Shown: positions 1 to 5,532, counted from the first letter of the stretch. The stretch: 5,957 nucleotides of DNA from Marivivens sp. (GCA_024642185.1 JAHEBR010000142.1:1-5957); one strand, 5' to 3'. Notes: a model not told the origin generated them from the sequence alone. Numbers and translations: made by a program.

Positions 1-1
1 C

Positions 2-445
2 ATGGGCCGCATCCCCGCCCCCGGCGGCGCCGATGTCTCAAACTGGCCGATGATCTTCGGCGCGGGCGAGACATGGTATGCCAAACCCGACGCGGGCGCC
101 CTCATCGTCTCGCCTGCCGAGGAATTCGCGATGGAGCCGCACGACGCCTTCGCCGACGACATGACCCTTGCCGAAGGCATCGCCCGCTACGAAGAGCACA
201 TGCAAACGCCCGTCACCCGGCTCCTCTCAAGCTGGGCCGGCCTGCGCACCTTCGCGCCCGACCGCCAACTCGTCCTCGGCCCCGACGCCCGCGATCCAAG
301 CTTCGTCTGGTCCGCAGGCCAAGGCGGCTACGGATTCCAGACAAGCCCCGCCGCCAGCCAGCTCGTGGCCGACCTCGTCGCCGGCCGGCAGCCCGAGCTT
401 GACGGCAAAACCGTCGCCGCACTCTCGCCCGCCCGCTTCGCCTAA
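2..445 (+). CDS. FAD-dependent oxidoreductase, DAO family, C-terminal part (5' end outside window)
   Basis: This is the last 147 codons of a gene that starts before the window and ends at TAA 443-445. The frame is open to the first base, so the ATG at position 2 is probably internal. The visible part resembles the C-terminal half of glycine/D-amino-acid-oxidase type flavoproteins (DAO fold). Around residues 24-37 is WYAKPDAGALIVSP, a substrate-domain strand. Residues 79-82 (AGLR) precede PDR and VLGPD. Residues 103-115 are VWSAGQGGYGFQT, the glycine-rich stretch that contacts the flavin in this fold, followed by a helix ending in the usual C-terminal tail. Such enzymes oxidise amino acids or secondary amines with FAD, normally in the cytoplasm. 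The N-terminal GxGxxG motif lies outside the window, so substrate and exact family cannot be set. It converges on another FAD amine oxidoreductase, so the two may share a catabolic theme. I am confident of the fold, not of the substrate. Confidence 0.8.
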   Translation: MGRIPAPGGADVSNWPMIFGAGETWYAKPDAGALIVSPAEEFAMEPHDAFADDMTLAEGIARYEEHMQTPVTRLLSSWAGLRTFAPDRQLVLGPDARDPSFVWSAGQGGYGFQTSPAASQLVADLVAGRQPELDGKTVAALSPARFA

Positions 446-446
446 C

Positions 447-500
447 CTTCTTTTGGCCTGAAATACTCCGCGGGGGTCCGGGGGCGCGAAGCCCCCGGCC
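447..500 (+). repeat. Intergenic hairpin repeat, copy 1, between convergent genes
   Basis: The copy starts with the core CTTTTGGCCTGAAATACTC (core at 449-467), then a G-rich run, then a perfect 8-bp stem CCGGGGGC/GCCCCCGG (478-485 with 491-498) closed by the loop GCGAA. The same core recurs twice in the divergent spacer near 3167-3265. It fills nearly all of the 61 bases between two convergent stop codons (445 and 509). A two-way transcription-stop role is therefore reasonable, but neither strand shows a clear T-run after the stem, so intrinsic termination is not proven. I recall similar motifs in intergenic regions of Rhodobacteraceae, which could not be checked here. Confidence 0.75.
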
Positions 501-506
501 TATCCG

Positions 507-3014
507 CTAGCCGTCCACGCGGATATTGGCGTTCGTCGGATCGTAGGGGCTGTCCTGCACCACCTCCGCGTCCCACAACTCGCGCATCATCCGCACCTTG
601 AGCTTGGTGCCCACCTCGGCCAGCCCCACCGGCAGATAGCCCATACCGATCTGCTTGCCGAAAACCACCGAATAGCCGCCCGATGTCAGACGCCCGACCT
701 TCGCCCCCGTCGCCGGATCAATCAGTGCCTCCTTGCCCCAGGGATCGGCATCCTTGGGCCCGTCGATCAGCACGGTCACGCATTTGGAACGGATGCCCGT
801 CGCCTCCATCGCCGCCTTGCCGTGGAAATCTTTCGACAGGTCCACAAACCGCGGAAGATCGGCCTCGAGCGGCGTCGCATCGCGGCCCAGCTCGGTGCCA
901 AAGGCGCGATAGCTCTTCTCCTGCCGCAACCAGTTCTGCGCCCGCGCGCCCACAAGCTTCAGCCCATGCTTGGCACCCGCCGCCATCAGCTGATCCCAGA
1001 GATAGCGCTGCATTTCGATCGGATGATGCAACTCCCAGCCAAGCTCGCCCGTATACGCCACACGGATCGCATCCACAGGACACATGCCGAGTTCAATCCG
1101 CTGCGCCGAAAGCCACGGGAAGCGCTTGTTCGACAGCGCGCTCTCCGGCTCGGCATCCTTGATCAGCTCTTTCAGGACATCCCGCGATTTCGGCCCCGCA
1201 ATGGCGAAAACACCATATTGGGTCGTGACGTTCTGGATTTCGATATAGCCAAACTCCGCCGCCTTATCCTCGGCCGCCTTGCGCAGGAAATCCGCGTCAT
1301 AATCGGTCCAGGCGCCAGCCGAGACGAGGTAATACTCGTTCTCGGCGCGCCGCACGATGGTGTATTCCGTCCGCGTCGTGCCCGCGGCGGTCAGCGCATA
1401 GGTGAGGTTGATCCGGCCGATCTTGGGCAGCTTGTTGCAGGTGAACCAGTCAAGGAACGCGGTCGCCCCCGGACCTTTGACGACGTGCTTGGTGAATGCC
1501 GTCGCATCGATCAGGCCCACGCCCTCGCGGACAGCCTTGGCCTCGTCCACCGCATATTGCCACCAGTCGCCACGACGGAAACTGCGGGAATTGTGATCGA
1601 AATCTTCCGCCGCATCGAGGGGCCCGTAATAATTGGGCCGCTCCCAGCCGTTCACCTGCCCGAACTGTGCGCCCAGCGCCTTCTGCCGGTCATAGACCGG
1701 TGCCGTGCGCAAGGGCCTGCAGGCTTCGCGCTCTTCATCGGGATGGTGCAGGATGAAGACGTGCTCATAGCACTCCTCGTTCTTGCGCGCGCCGTATTCG
1801 GTCGTCATCCACGAGCCATAGCGCTTGGGATCAAGGCTCGCCATGTCGATCTCGGCCTCGCCCTCGACCATCATCTGCGCCAGGTAATAGCCGGTGCCGC
1901 CCGCCGCGGTGATGCCGAAGCTAAAGCCCTCGGCCAGCCACATATTCCGCAGGCCCGGCGCGGGGCCGACAAGCGGGTTGCCATCGGGCGTATAGCAGAT
2001 CGGCCCGTTGAAATCGTCCTTCAGGCCCACCGTCTCCGACGAGGGGATGCGGTGGATCATCGACATATATTCCTCTTCGATCCGCTCGAGATCGAGCGGG
2101 AAAAGGTCGGCACGGAAGCTGTCGGGCACGCCATATTCGAAACGGGCTGGCGCGCCCCGCTCATAGGGCCCGAGGATCCAGCCGCCCCGCTCTTCACGCA
2201 CATACCACTTGGCATCGGCATCGCGCAGAACCGGGTGCTGGGGGTTGCCCGCCTCGCGATAAGCGACAAGTTCGGGATCCGGCTCGGTGACGATATACTG
2301 GTGCTCGACCGGAATCGCCGGAATGCGCAGCCCCAGAAGCTTCGCCGTGCGCTGGGCATGGTTGCCCGTGGCCGTCACAACGTGCTCGGCGGTGATCACG
2401 ATCTGCTCGTCAGAGGGCAGCAGATTGCCACCCTTCTCGACCATCTTGGTGCAGGTCACACGCCATTCCGAACCGGTCCAGACATAACCATCGACCTGCC
2501 ACTTGCGTTCGATGATCACACCCCGCTGGCGCGCGCCCTTGGCCATCGCCATGGTGACGTCGGCGGGGTTAATATAGCCGTCCTGCGGGTGAAAGAGCGC
2601 GCCCCTGAGGTCTTCAGTCCGCACCAGCGGCCAGCGCTCCTTGATCTGCGCGGGCGTCAGAAACTCGTGATAGACATCCGCGGTTTCGGCCACCGAGGAA
2701 TAGAGCATGAACTCATCCATCCGGTCCTGCGTCTGGGCCATGCGCAGGTTGCCGACAATATAGAAACCTGCGTTGAGCCCGGTCTCCGCTTCAAGCGCCT
2801 TGTAATAGTCGACCGAGTATTTGTGGATGTGGGTCGTCGCATAGCCCATGTTGAAGAGCGGAAGAAGGCCCGCCGCGTGCCAGGTCGAACCCGAGGTCAG
2901 CTCGTCCCGCTCCAACAGCATCACATCCTCCCAGCCCGCCTTGGCGAGGTGATAGGCAATCGAGGTGCCGATGGCGCCACCGCCAACGACCAGAGCTTTG
3001 ACATGGGTCTTCAT
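507..3014 (-). CDS. Dimethylglycine/sarcosine dehydrogenase-like protein: FAD amine dehydrogenase fused to GcvT-like folate domain
   Basis: This 835-residue protein has the architecture of dimethylglycine and sarcosine dehydrogenases, which demethylate N-methyl amino acids and pass the one-carbon unit to tetrahydrofolate as 5,10-methylene-THF. The Rossmann FAD motif GGGAIG is at residues 11-16, with the ribose-binding Glu35. STWHAAGL at 43-50 includes His46, matching the histidine that carries covalent FAD in mammalian DMGDH. HQYIVTE (238-244) and GFSFGITAAGG (363-373) are further flavin-domain matches. A linker (about 375-435) leads to a GcvT domain (about 440-715) with Glu550 at the likely folate-carboxylate position and YTGELGWEL (654-662). 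A GcvT C-terminal barrel (about 740-825) follows. An upstream ATG at 3092 would add 26 residues with no family match. ATG 3014 has a good Shine-Dalgarno and begins right at the beta strand, so I chose it. There is no signal peptide, so it should be cytoplasmic. Roseobacters carry several paralogues, so dimethylglycine, sarcosine or another N-methyl amine are all possible substrates. Confidence 0.9.
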   Translation of the reverse strand: MKTHVKALVVGGGAIGTSIAYHLAKAGWEDVMLLERDELTSGSTWHAAGLLPLFNMGYATTHIHKYSVDYYKALEAETGLNAGFYIVGNLRMAQTQDRMDEFMLYSSVAETADVYHEFLTPAQIKERWPLVRTEDLRGALFHPQDGYINPADVTMAMAKGARQRGVIIERKWQVDGYVWTGSEWRVTCTKMVEKGGNLLPSDEQIVITAEHVVTATGNHAQRTAKLLGLRIPAIPVEHQYIVTEPDPELVAYREAGNPQHPVLRDADAKWYVREERGGWILGPYERGAPARFEYGVPDSFRADLFPLDLERIEEEYMSMIHRIPSSETVGLKDDFNGPICYTPDGNPLVGPAPGLRNMWLAEGFSFGITAAGGTGYYLAQMMVEGEAEIDMASLDPKRYGSWMTTEYGARKNEECYEHVFILHHPDEEREACRPLRTAPVYDRQKALGAQFGQVNGWERPNYYGPLDAAEDFDHNSRSFRRGDWWQYAVDEAKAVREGVGLIDATAFTKHVVKGPGATAFLDWFTCNKLPKIGRINLTYALTAAGTTRTEYTIVRRAENEYYLVSAGAWTDYDADFLRKAAEDKAAEFGYIEIQNVTTQYGVFAIAGPKSRDVLKELIKDAEPESALSNKRFPWLSAQRIELGMCPVDAIRVAYTGELGWELHHPIEMQRYLWDQLMAAGAKHGLKLVGARAQNWLRQEKSYRAFGTELGRDATPLEADLPRFVDLSKDFHGKAAMEATGIRSKCVTVLIDGPKDADPWGKEALIDPATGAKVGRLTSGGYSVVFGKQIGMGYLPVGLAEVGTKLKVRMMRELWDAEVVQDSPYDPTNANIRVDG

Positions 3015-3021
3015 CGCGCGA

Positions 3022-3026
3022 CTCCC
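3022..3026 (-). promoter_or_regulatory. Shine-Dalgarno that sets the DMGDH-like start
   Basis: On the minus strand GGGAG (plus-strand CTCCC) lies seven bases before ATG 3014. It supports the 835-residue form over the longer form starting at 3092, whose extra N-terminal residues have no counterpart in the family. Confidence 0.65.
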
Positions 3027-3120
3027 GTAGAATGAATTGCCCGCAATCTGTCGCAAACAAGCGCCCAAGGCGAGAGCCAGCCGACGCCTCACAGATCAAA
3101 ACCGACTTGCAGGGCGGATG

Positions 3121-3194
3121 CCGGGGCAAGGGGGCTGTCTGCCCCCTCTGCGGCAAGCCGCATTCACCCCCGAGAGTATTTCAGGCCAAAAGAA
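3121..3194 (-). repeat. Intergenic hairpin repeat, copy 2 (minus orientation)
   Basis: Read on the minus strand, this begins with the same core as copy 1, CTTTTGGCCTGAAATACTC, then TCGGGGG. Two small perfect hairpins follow: TGCGGC/GCCGCA (plus-strand 3149-3162) and GGGGGC/GCCCCC (3130-3135 with 3141-3146, 5-base loop). It differs from copy 1 in having an extra short-loop hairpin between the core and the G/C stem. It lies in the 5' region of the DMGDH-like gene, not at a gene end, which is unusual for a terminator-like element. Confidence 0.75.
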
Positions 3195-3229
3195 AATGCC
3201 GCTTCTTTTGGCTGCAAATACTCCGGGGG
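3167..3229. repeat. Large imperfect inverted repeat formed by facing repeat cores
   Basis: The cores of copies 2 and 3 point away from a common centre. Arm 3167-3194 pairs with arm 3203-3229 around the 8-base loop AATGCCGC. The inner part AAAAGAA/TTCTTTT continues into CC/GG, a short mismatch at AC/GC, then GAGTATTT/AAATACTC, then an outer CCCC/GGGG. Roughly 23 of 27 positions can pair. The structure sits between two divergent gene starts, so it would be upstream of both panC and the DMGDH-like gene. It could be a DNA cruciform or simply two independent insertions of the repeat. Confidence 0.75.
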
Positions 3230-3265
3230 AGTCTCCGCAAGGAGACGGGGGCAGAGCCCCCCTTT
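3203..3265 (+). repeat. Intergenic hairpin repeat, copy 3 (plus orientation)
   Basis: This is a slightly diverged copy. The core reads CTTTTGGCTGCAAATACTC in place of CTTTTGGCCTGAAATACTC. It is followed by GGGGGA, a perfect hairpin GTCTCC-GCAA-GGAGAC (3231-3246), and GGGGGC-AGA-GCCCCC (3247-3261) ending in C then TTT. The two-hairpin plan matches copy 2, although the bases of the first hairpin differ completely, so structure seems kept while sequence changes. It ends about ten bases before the proposed panC promoter. Confidence 0.75.
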
Positions 3266-3274
3266 CGCGGGCAG

Positions 3275-3303
3275 TTGTTCCCATCGCCGCGAGCGCATAT
3301 CAA
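3275..3303 (+). promoter_or_regulatory. Possible sigma-70-type promoter for panCB
   Basis: TTGTTC (3275-3280) and TATCAA (3298-3303) are separated by exactly 17 bases and lie just upstream of panC. Matches to TTGACA and TATAAT are modest (three and four of six). Transcription would start near 3310, giving a leader of roughly 17 bases that still contains the AGAAGGAG ribosome site at 3314-3321. No operator or riboswitch is evident between this and the start codon. The placement is inference from spacing and position. Confidence 0.35.
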
Positions 3304-3326
3304 CAGGGCAACCAGAAGGAGCCGAT

Positions 3327-4184
3327 ATGCAGATCTGCCGGTCAGTTGCCGATATCCGCGCCGCCGTCGCCCAATATCGCCGCGATGGCGCTACGATCGG
3401 GCTGGTGACGACGATGGGCGCCCTGCACGCAGGCCATATGCAGCTTGTGGCCGAGGCCAAGGGCACCCATGACCGGGTGATCGCCACGATCTTTGTCAAC
3501 CCGACCCAGTTCGGCAATCCGGCCGACCTCGAGGGCTATCCCCGCACCGAAGCCGCCGATCTGGCGATGCTTGAAGCGGCGGGCGTGTCGGCGGTGTTCA
3601 TGCCGCAGGTTTCCGAGATTTACCCCCAGGGTGACGAGACCGTTGTCGAGACCGTGAGGCTCGCCAATATGCTGCACGGCCTCGTCCGGCCGGGGCATTT
3701 CCGTGGCGTCGCCACCGTGGTCTGCAAGCTCTTCAACATCATTCAGGCCGACGCCGCCTATTTCGGCGAGAAGGATTACCAACAGCTGCAGGTGATCCGC
3801 CGGATGGTGCGCGACCTGCATATCCCGATCCGGATTTTCGGCGTCGCCACCGTGCGCGAAGCGGACGGGCTTGCCATGTCGTCGCGCAATGTGCGCCTGA
3901 CACCGGAAGATCGCGCGGCGGCGGTTTGCCTCTCGCAAGCTCTGGATGCCGCCGAGACGGCCGCCAGGGCTGGTGCCAGCGTGACCGAAATCGACAAGGC
4001 GATGCGTTCGATCATCGCCGCCGAGCCACGCGGGCGTTTGGTTGCCATTGATATCGTCGAGGCCGGAACGCTGGCCCCTGTGGGGGGCGTTCCGGAGACT
4101 GACTTCGCCATCATGCTGTCCGTGGCCTTCGGCCCCGAGGCCAACCCCGTTCTGCTGATAGATCAGAGGGAGATCAGAAAATGA
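3327..4184 (+). CDS. panC: Pantoate--beta-alanine ligase (pantothenate synthetase)
   Basis: PanC condenses D-pantoate and beta-alanine using ATP, through a pantoyl-adenylate intermediate. This is the last step of pantothenate (vitamin B5) synthesis, in the cytoplasm. The 285-residue length is normal for the family. Diagnostic motifs are all present: the nucleotidyl-transferase signature TMGALHAGH (residues 29-37), FVNPTQF (56-62), RPGHFRGVATVV (121-132, pantoate and ATP contacts), GEKDYQQ (147-153) and the KMSKS-like loop MSSRN (184-188). ATG 3327 has AGAAGGAG five bases upstream, a strong ribosome site. The gene overlaps panB by four bases (ATGA), implying translational coupling in one transcript. 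The order panC-panB is reversed from the common panB-panC layout. No panD or panE is visible in the window. No catalytic motif is missing, so it should be functional. Confidence 0.97.
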   Translation: MQICRSVADIRAAVAQYRRDGATIGLVTTMGALHAGHMQLVAEAKGTHDRVIATIFVNPTQFGNPADLEGYPRTEAADLAMLEAAGVSAVFMPQVSEIYPQGDETVVETVRLANMLHGLVRPGHFRGVATVVCKLFNIIQADAAYFGEKDYQQLQVIRRMVRDLHIPIRIFGVATVREADGLAMSSRNVRLTPEDRAAAVCLSQALDAAETAARAGASVTEIDKAMRSIIAAEPRGRLVAIDIVEAGTLAPVGGVPETDFAIMLSVAFGPEANPVLLIDQREIRK

Positions 4185-4993
4185 GCAGCCAACCCCAGCA
4201 AATCCGCCGCAATACCGTTCCGATGATTGCAAAAAGGAAAGGCGGCGAGCCGATCGTTTCCCTCACCTCCTATCACGCGCATACCGCGGCGATCGTCGAC
4301 AAATATGCCGATTTCATCCTCGTGGGCGACAGCCTCGGGATGGTGATGCACGGGATGGAATCGACCGTGGGCGTGCCTTTGGACCTCATGATCATGCACG
4401 GCAAGGCCGTGGTGCGCGGCACCAAGAAGGCTCTGATCGTCGTCGATATGCCCTTCGGCACCTATGAGGAAAGCCCCAACATGGCCTTCCGCAACGCCGC
4501 CAAGGTGATGAAGGAAACCGGCTGCGGCGCGATCAAGATCGAGGGCGGCAAGCGCATGGCCGAGACGATCCGCTTTCTTGTCGAGCGCGGCATTCCGGTC
4601 ATGGCGCATATCGGCCTCACGCCGCAATCGAGCCATGTCATGGGCGGCTTCAAGACCCAAGGCCGCGACGAAGACAGCTGGCACCTGCACGAAGAAGACG
4701 CCCGCGCGGTGACCGATGCCGGCGCCTTTGCCGTGGTGCTTGAGGGCATGGTCGAGCCGCTCGCCGCCAAGATCACCAAACAGATCGACATTCCCACCAT
4801 CGGCATCGGCGCCTCGGTCGAGTGCGACGGGCAGATCCTTGTCCTCGAGGATATGCTCGGCCTCAACCCCTGGACGCCGAAATTCGTCAAGGTCTACGGC
4901 CAGCTTGGCCCGATGATCGAGGAGTCGGTCCGCCGCTATGCAGAAGAGGTCAAGACGCGGGCCTTCCCGACCGAGGATCAGGTGTATCGCTAG
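4181..4993 (+). CDS. panB: 3-methyl-2-oxobutanoate hydroxymethyltransferase (ketopantoate hydroxymethyltransferase)
   Basis: PanB transfers a hydroxymethyl group from 5,10-methylene-THF to 2-oxoisovalerate, giving ketopantoate, the first committed step of pantothenate synthesis. The 270 residues fit the family. By alignment from memory with E. coli PanB, the metal-binding acids correspond to Asp50 (LVGDSLGM), Asp89 (VVDMPFGTY) and Glu121 (IKIEGG), and the catalytic base to Glu188 (VVLEGM). HIGLTPQS (143-150), GGFKTQGR (155-162) and PTIGIGAS (start of the C-terminal motif, followed by CDGQILVLED) also match. The early family motif usually read LTAYDY is LTSYHAHT here (28-35); Tyr31 is kept. 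The start ATG 4181 overlaps the panC stop, and GAGGGAG (4166-4172) inside panC is its ribosome site, eight bases upstream. It is the last gene of the panCB unit, and would depend on enzymes such as the DMGDH-like neighbour or GlyA for its folate donor. Confidence 0.96.
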   Translation: MSSQPQQIRRNTVPMIAKRKGGEPIVSLTSYHAHTAAIVDKYADFILVGDSLGMVMHGMESTVGVPLDLMIMHGKAVVRGTKKALIVVDMPFGTYEESPNMAFRNAAKVMKETGCGAIKIEGGKRMAETIRFLVERGIPVMAHIGLTPQSSHVMGGFKTQGRDEDSWHLHEEDARAVTDAGAFAVVLEGMVEPLAAKITKQIDIPTIGIGASVECDGQILVLEDMLGLNPWTPKFVKVYGQLGPMIEESVRRYAEEVKTRAFPTEDQVYR

Positions 4994-4999
4994 GAAAAC

Positions 5000-5037
5000 G
5001 GGGCCTTTCCGGCTCCGATAACATATATGTTATTTTT
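5000..5037 (+). terminator. Weak, bipartite terminator-like region after panB
   Basis: Seven bases after the panB stop, GGGGCC (5000-5005) can pair with GGCTCC (5011-5016), including one G-U pair, around a 5-base loop. The T-run does not follow directly. Instead comes the AT palindrome (5018-5033), which may fold as a second weak stem and is followed by TTTTC. This could end panCB transcripts, but it is far less canonical than the terminator at 5493-5528. Read-through into the rhodanese gene remains possible. Confidence 0.3.
5018..5033. promoter_or_regulatory. 16-base perfect AT-rich palindrome, candidate operator
   Basis: ATAACATATATGTTAT is a perfect palindrome in an otherwise GC-rich region, 71 bases upstream of the rhodanese start. 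The size and symmetry suit a dimeric helix-turn-helix repressor (ArsR, MarR or TetR type), and the AT-rich stretch 5018-5048 is the most promoter-like part of the spacer. I find no convincing -35/-10 pair, and no regulator gene is in the window. The alternative is that it is part of the panB terminator, because TTTTC follows it. Confidence 0.4.
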
Positions 5038-5056
5038 CTAATGTATTTGCTTGAAA

Positions 5057-5103
5057 GCCCCTCCGCGCGAGGTTAGGGGGACTCCGAAACAAAGGAGTTC
5101 CCC
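5057..5103 (+). promoter_or_regulatory. Rhodanese leader: hairpin covering the Shine-Dalgarno, with an alternative upstream stem
   Basis: GGGGGACTCC (5076-5085) pairs with GGAGTTCCCC (5094-5103) over ten positions, one of them G-U, around the 8-base loop GAAACAAA. The right arm contains the GGAG ribosome site and ends directly before ATG 5104, so the folded RNA should block initiation. The left arm can instead pair upstream: CCCCT (5058-5062) with AGGGG (5075-5079), which would free the ribosome site. The pairings are read directly; regulation by temperature, ligand, protein or small RNA is inference. It does not look like a ROSE-type thermometer or a riboswitch class I know. Confidence 0.5.
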
Positions 5104-5460
5104 ATGAATTACACCAGCAAGTTCCAAGCCATGGCCGACGCCGCCCGCGCCCGTGTGGCCGAGGCCGCTCCGGCCGACGTGGCCGCGCTGATGGCCGGGG
5201 GCGCTGTCGCCCTCGACATCCGCGATCCCGACGAACACGCCGCGGGCCATATTCCCGGCTCGCTCAACATCAGCCGCGGCAAGCTCGAGATGAATGTCGA
5301 GGGCAAGATCACCGACCTCGACACCGTGATCCTGTGCTACTGCAACGCCAACAACCGTGGCGCCCTTTCGGCGGCAAGCCTGCGGGACATGGGCTATAGG
5401 AACGCCCGCTTCATCGCCGGCGGCCTCAACGCCTGGAAGGCGCTGAACGGAGCCAACTAG
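5104..5460 (+). CDS. Single-domain rhodanese-like sulfurtransferase
   Basis: This 118-residue protein is one rhodanese domain after a short helical N-terminus (about 1-30). DIRDPDEHAAGHIPGSLNIS (38-57) is the conserved entry loop of the fold. The active-site loop is CNANNR (80-85): Cys80 is placed to carry persulfide sulfur and Arg85 is the conserved loop arginine. GGLNAW (106-111) is the usual C-terminal motif. Such proteins move sulfane sulfur from thiosulfate or persulfides to acceptors such as glutathione or thioredoxin; the real donor here is unknown. Two details stand out: a second cysteine two residues before the catalytic one (Cys78-Tyr-Cys80), and Asn83 where many family members have Gly. 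No signal peptide is seen, so it is likely cytoplasmic. It appears monocistronic, with its own structured leader and a strong terminator behind it. ATG 5104 follows AAAGGAG (5091-5097). Confidence 0.9.
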   Translation: MNYTSKFQAMADAARARVAEAAPADVAALMAGGAVALDIRDPDEHAAGHIPGSLNISRGKLEMNVEGKITDLDTVILCYCNANNRGALSAASLRDMGYRNARFIAGGLNAWKALNGAN

Positions 5461-5492
5461 GCCCGACCTGACAGGTTTTGACACAATCCGTG

Positions 5493-5528
5493 ACGGGCCC
5501 CCGTATTGCTGCGGGGGCCCGTTTCCTT
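5493..5528 (+). terminator. Intrinsic terminator after the rhodanese gene
   Basis: A perfect 11-bp stem, ACGGGCCCCCG (5493-5503) with CGGGGGCCCGT (5512-5522), encloses the loop TATTGCTG and is followed by TTTCCTTC. This is a canonical Rho-independent terminator 32 bases after the rhodanese stop. It separates that gene from the lipoprotein gene, which therefore needs its own promoter in the roughly 50 bases that remain before its start. Confidence 0.85.
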
Positions 5529-5532
5529 CATT

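Noticed and set aside
822..3035. Open frame of 737 codons on the plus strand, antisense to the DMGDH-like gene
   Set aside because: The minus-strand protein matches a known family over its whole length. High-GC codon bias commonly leaves long open antisense frames, and the antisense translation is rich in Arg, His and Leu with no recognisable domain.
3015..3092. 26-residue N-terminal extension of the DMGDH-like protein as a twin-arginine or targeting signal
   Set aside because: RRRLALALGA superficially resembles a signal, but the family is cytoplasmic in bacteria, the internal ATG at 3014 has a good ribosome site, and the known fold begins right after it.
3015..3120. Possible glycine or folate riboswitch upstream of the DMGDH-like gene
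   Set aside because: Considered because of the GcvT-like domain. I could not find the conserved paired aptamer cores of a glycine riboswitch or a recognisable THF riboswitch in the leader, and no convincing promoter pair either.
447..3265. CRISPR-like or insertion-sequence interpretation of the three repeats
   Set aside because: There is no regular spacing, no spacers, no terminal repeats around a transposase, and copies occur in opposite orientations; they fit dispersed intergenic hairpin elements better.
3032..3472. Plus-strand frames of 120-150 codons crossing the divergent spacer into panC
   Set aside because: They translate the hairpin repeats and overlap panC in another frame; the sequence is Arg/Pro-rich low-complexity, with no supporting ribosome site.
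3342..4232. Open frame of 296 codons on the minus strand, antisense to panC
   Set aside because: It is fully explained as a shadow of panC; the translation is His/Gly/Arg-rich and matches nothing I know.
5038..5484. Minus-strand frame of 148 codons over the rhodanese gene
   Set aside because: It is antisense to a protein with a complete rhodanese signature, and its own translation is Val/Gly/His-rich with no domain.
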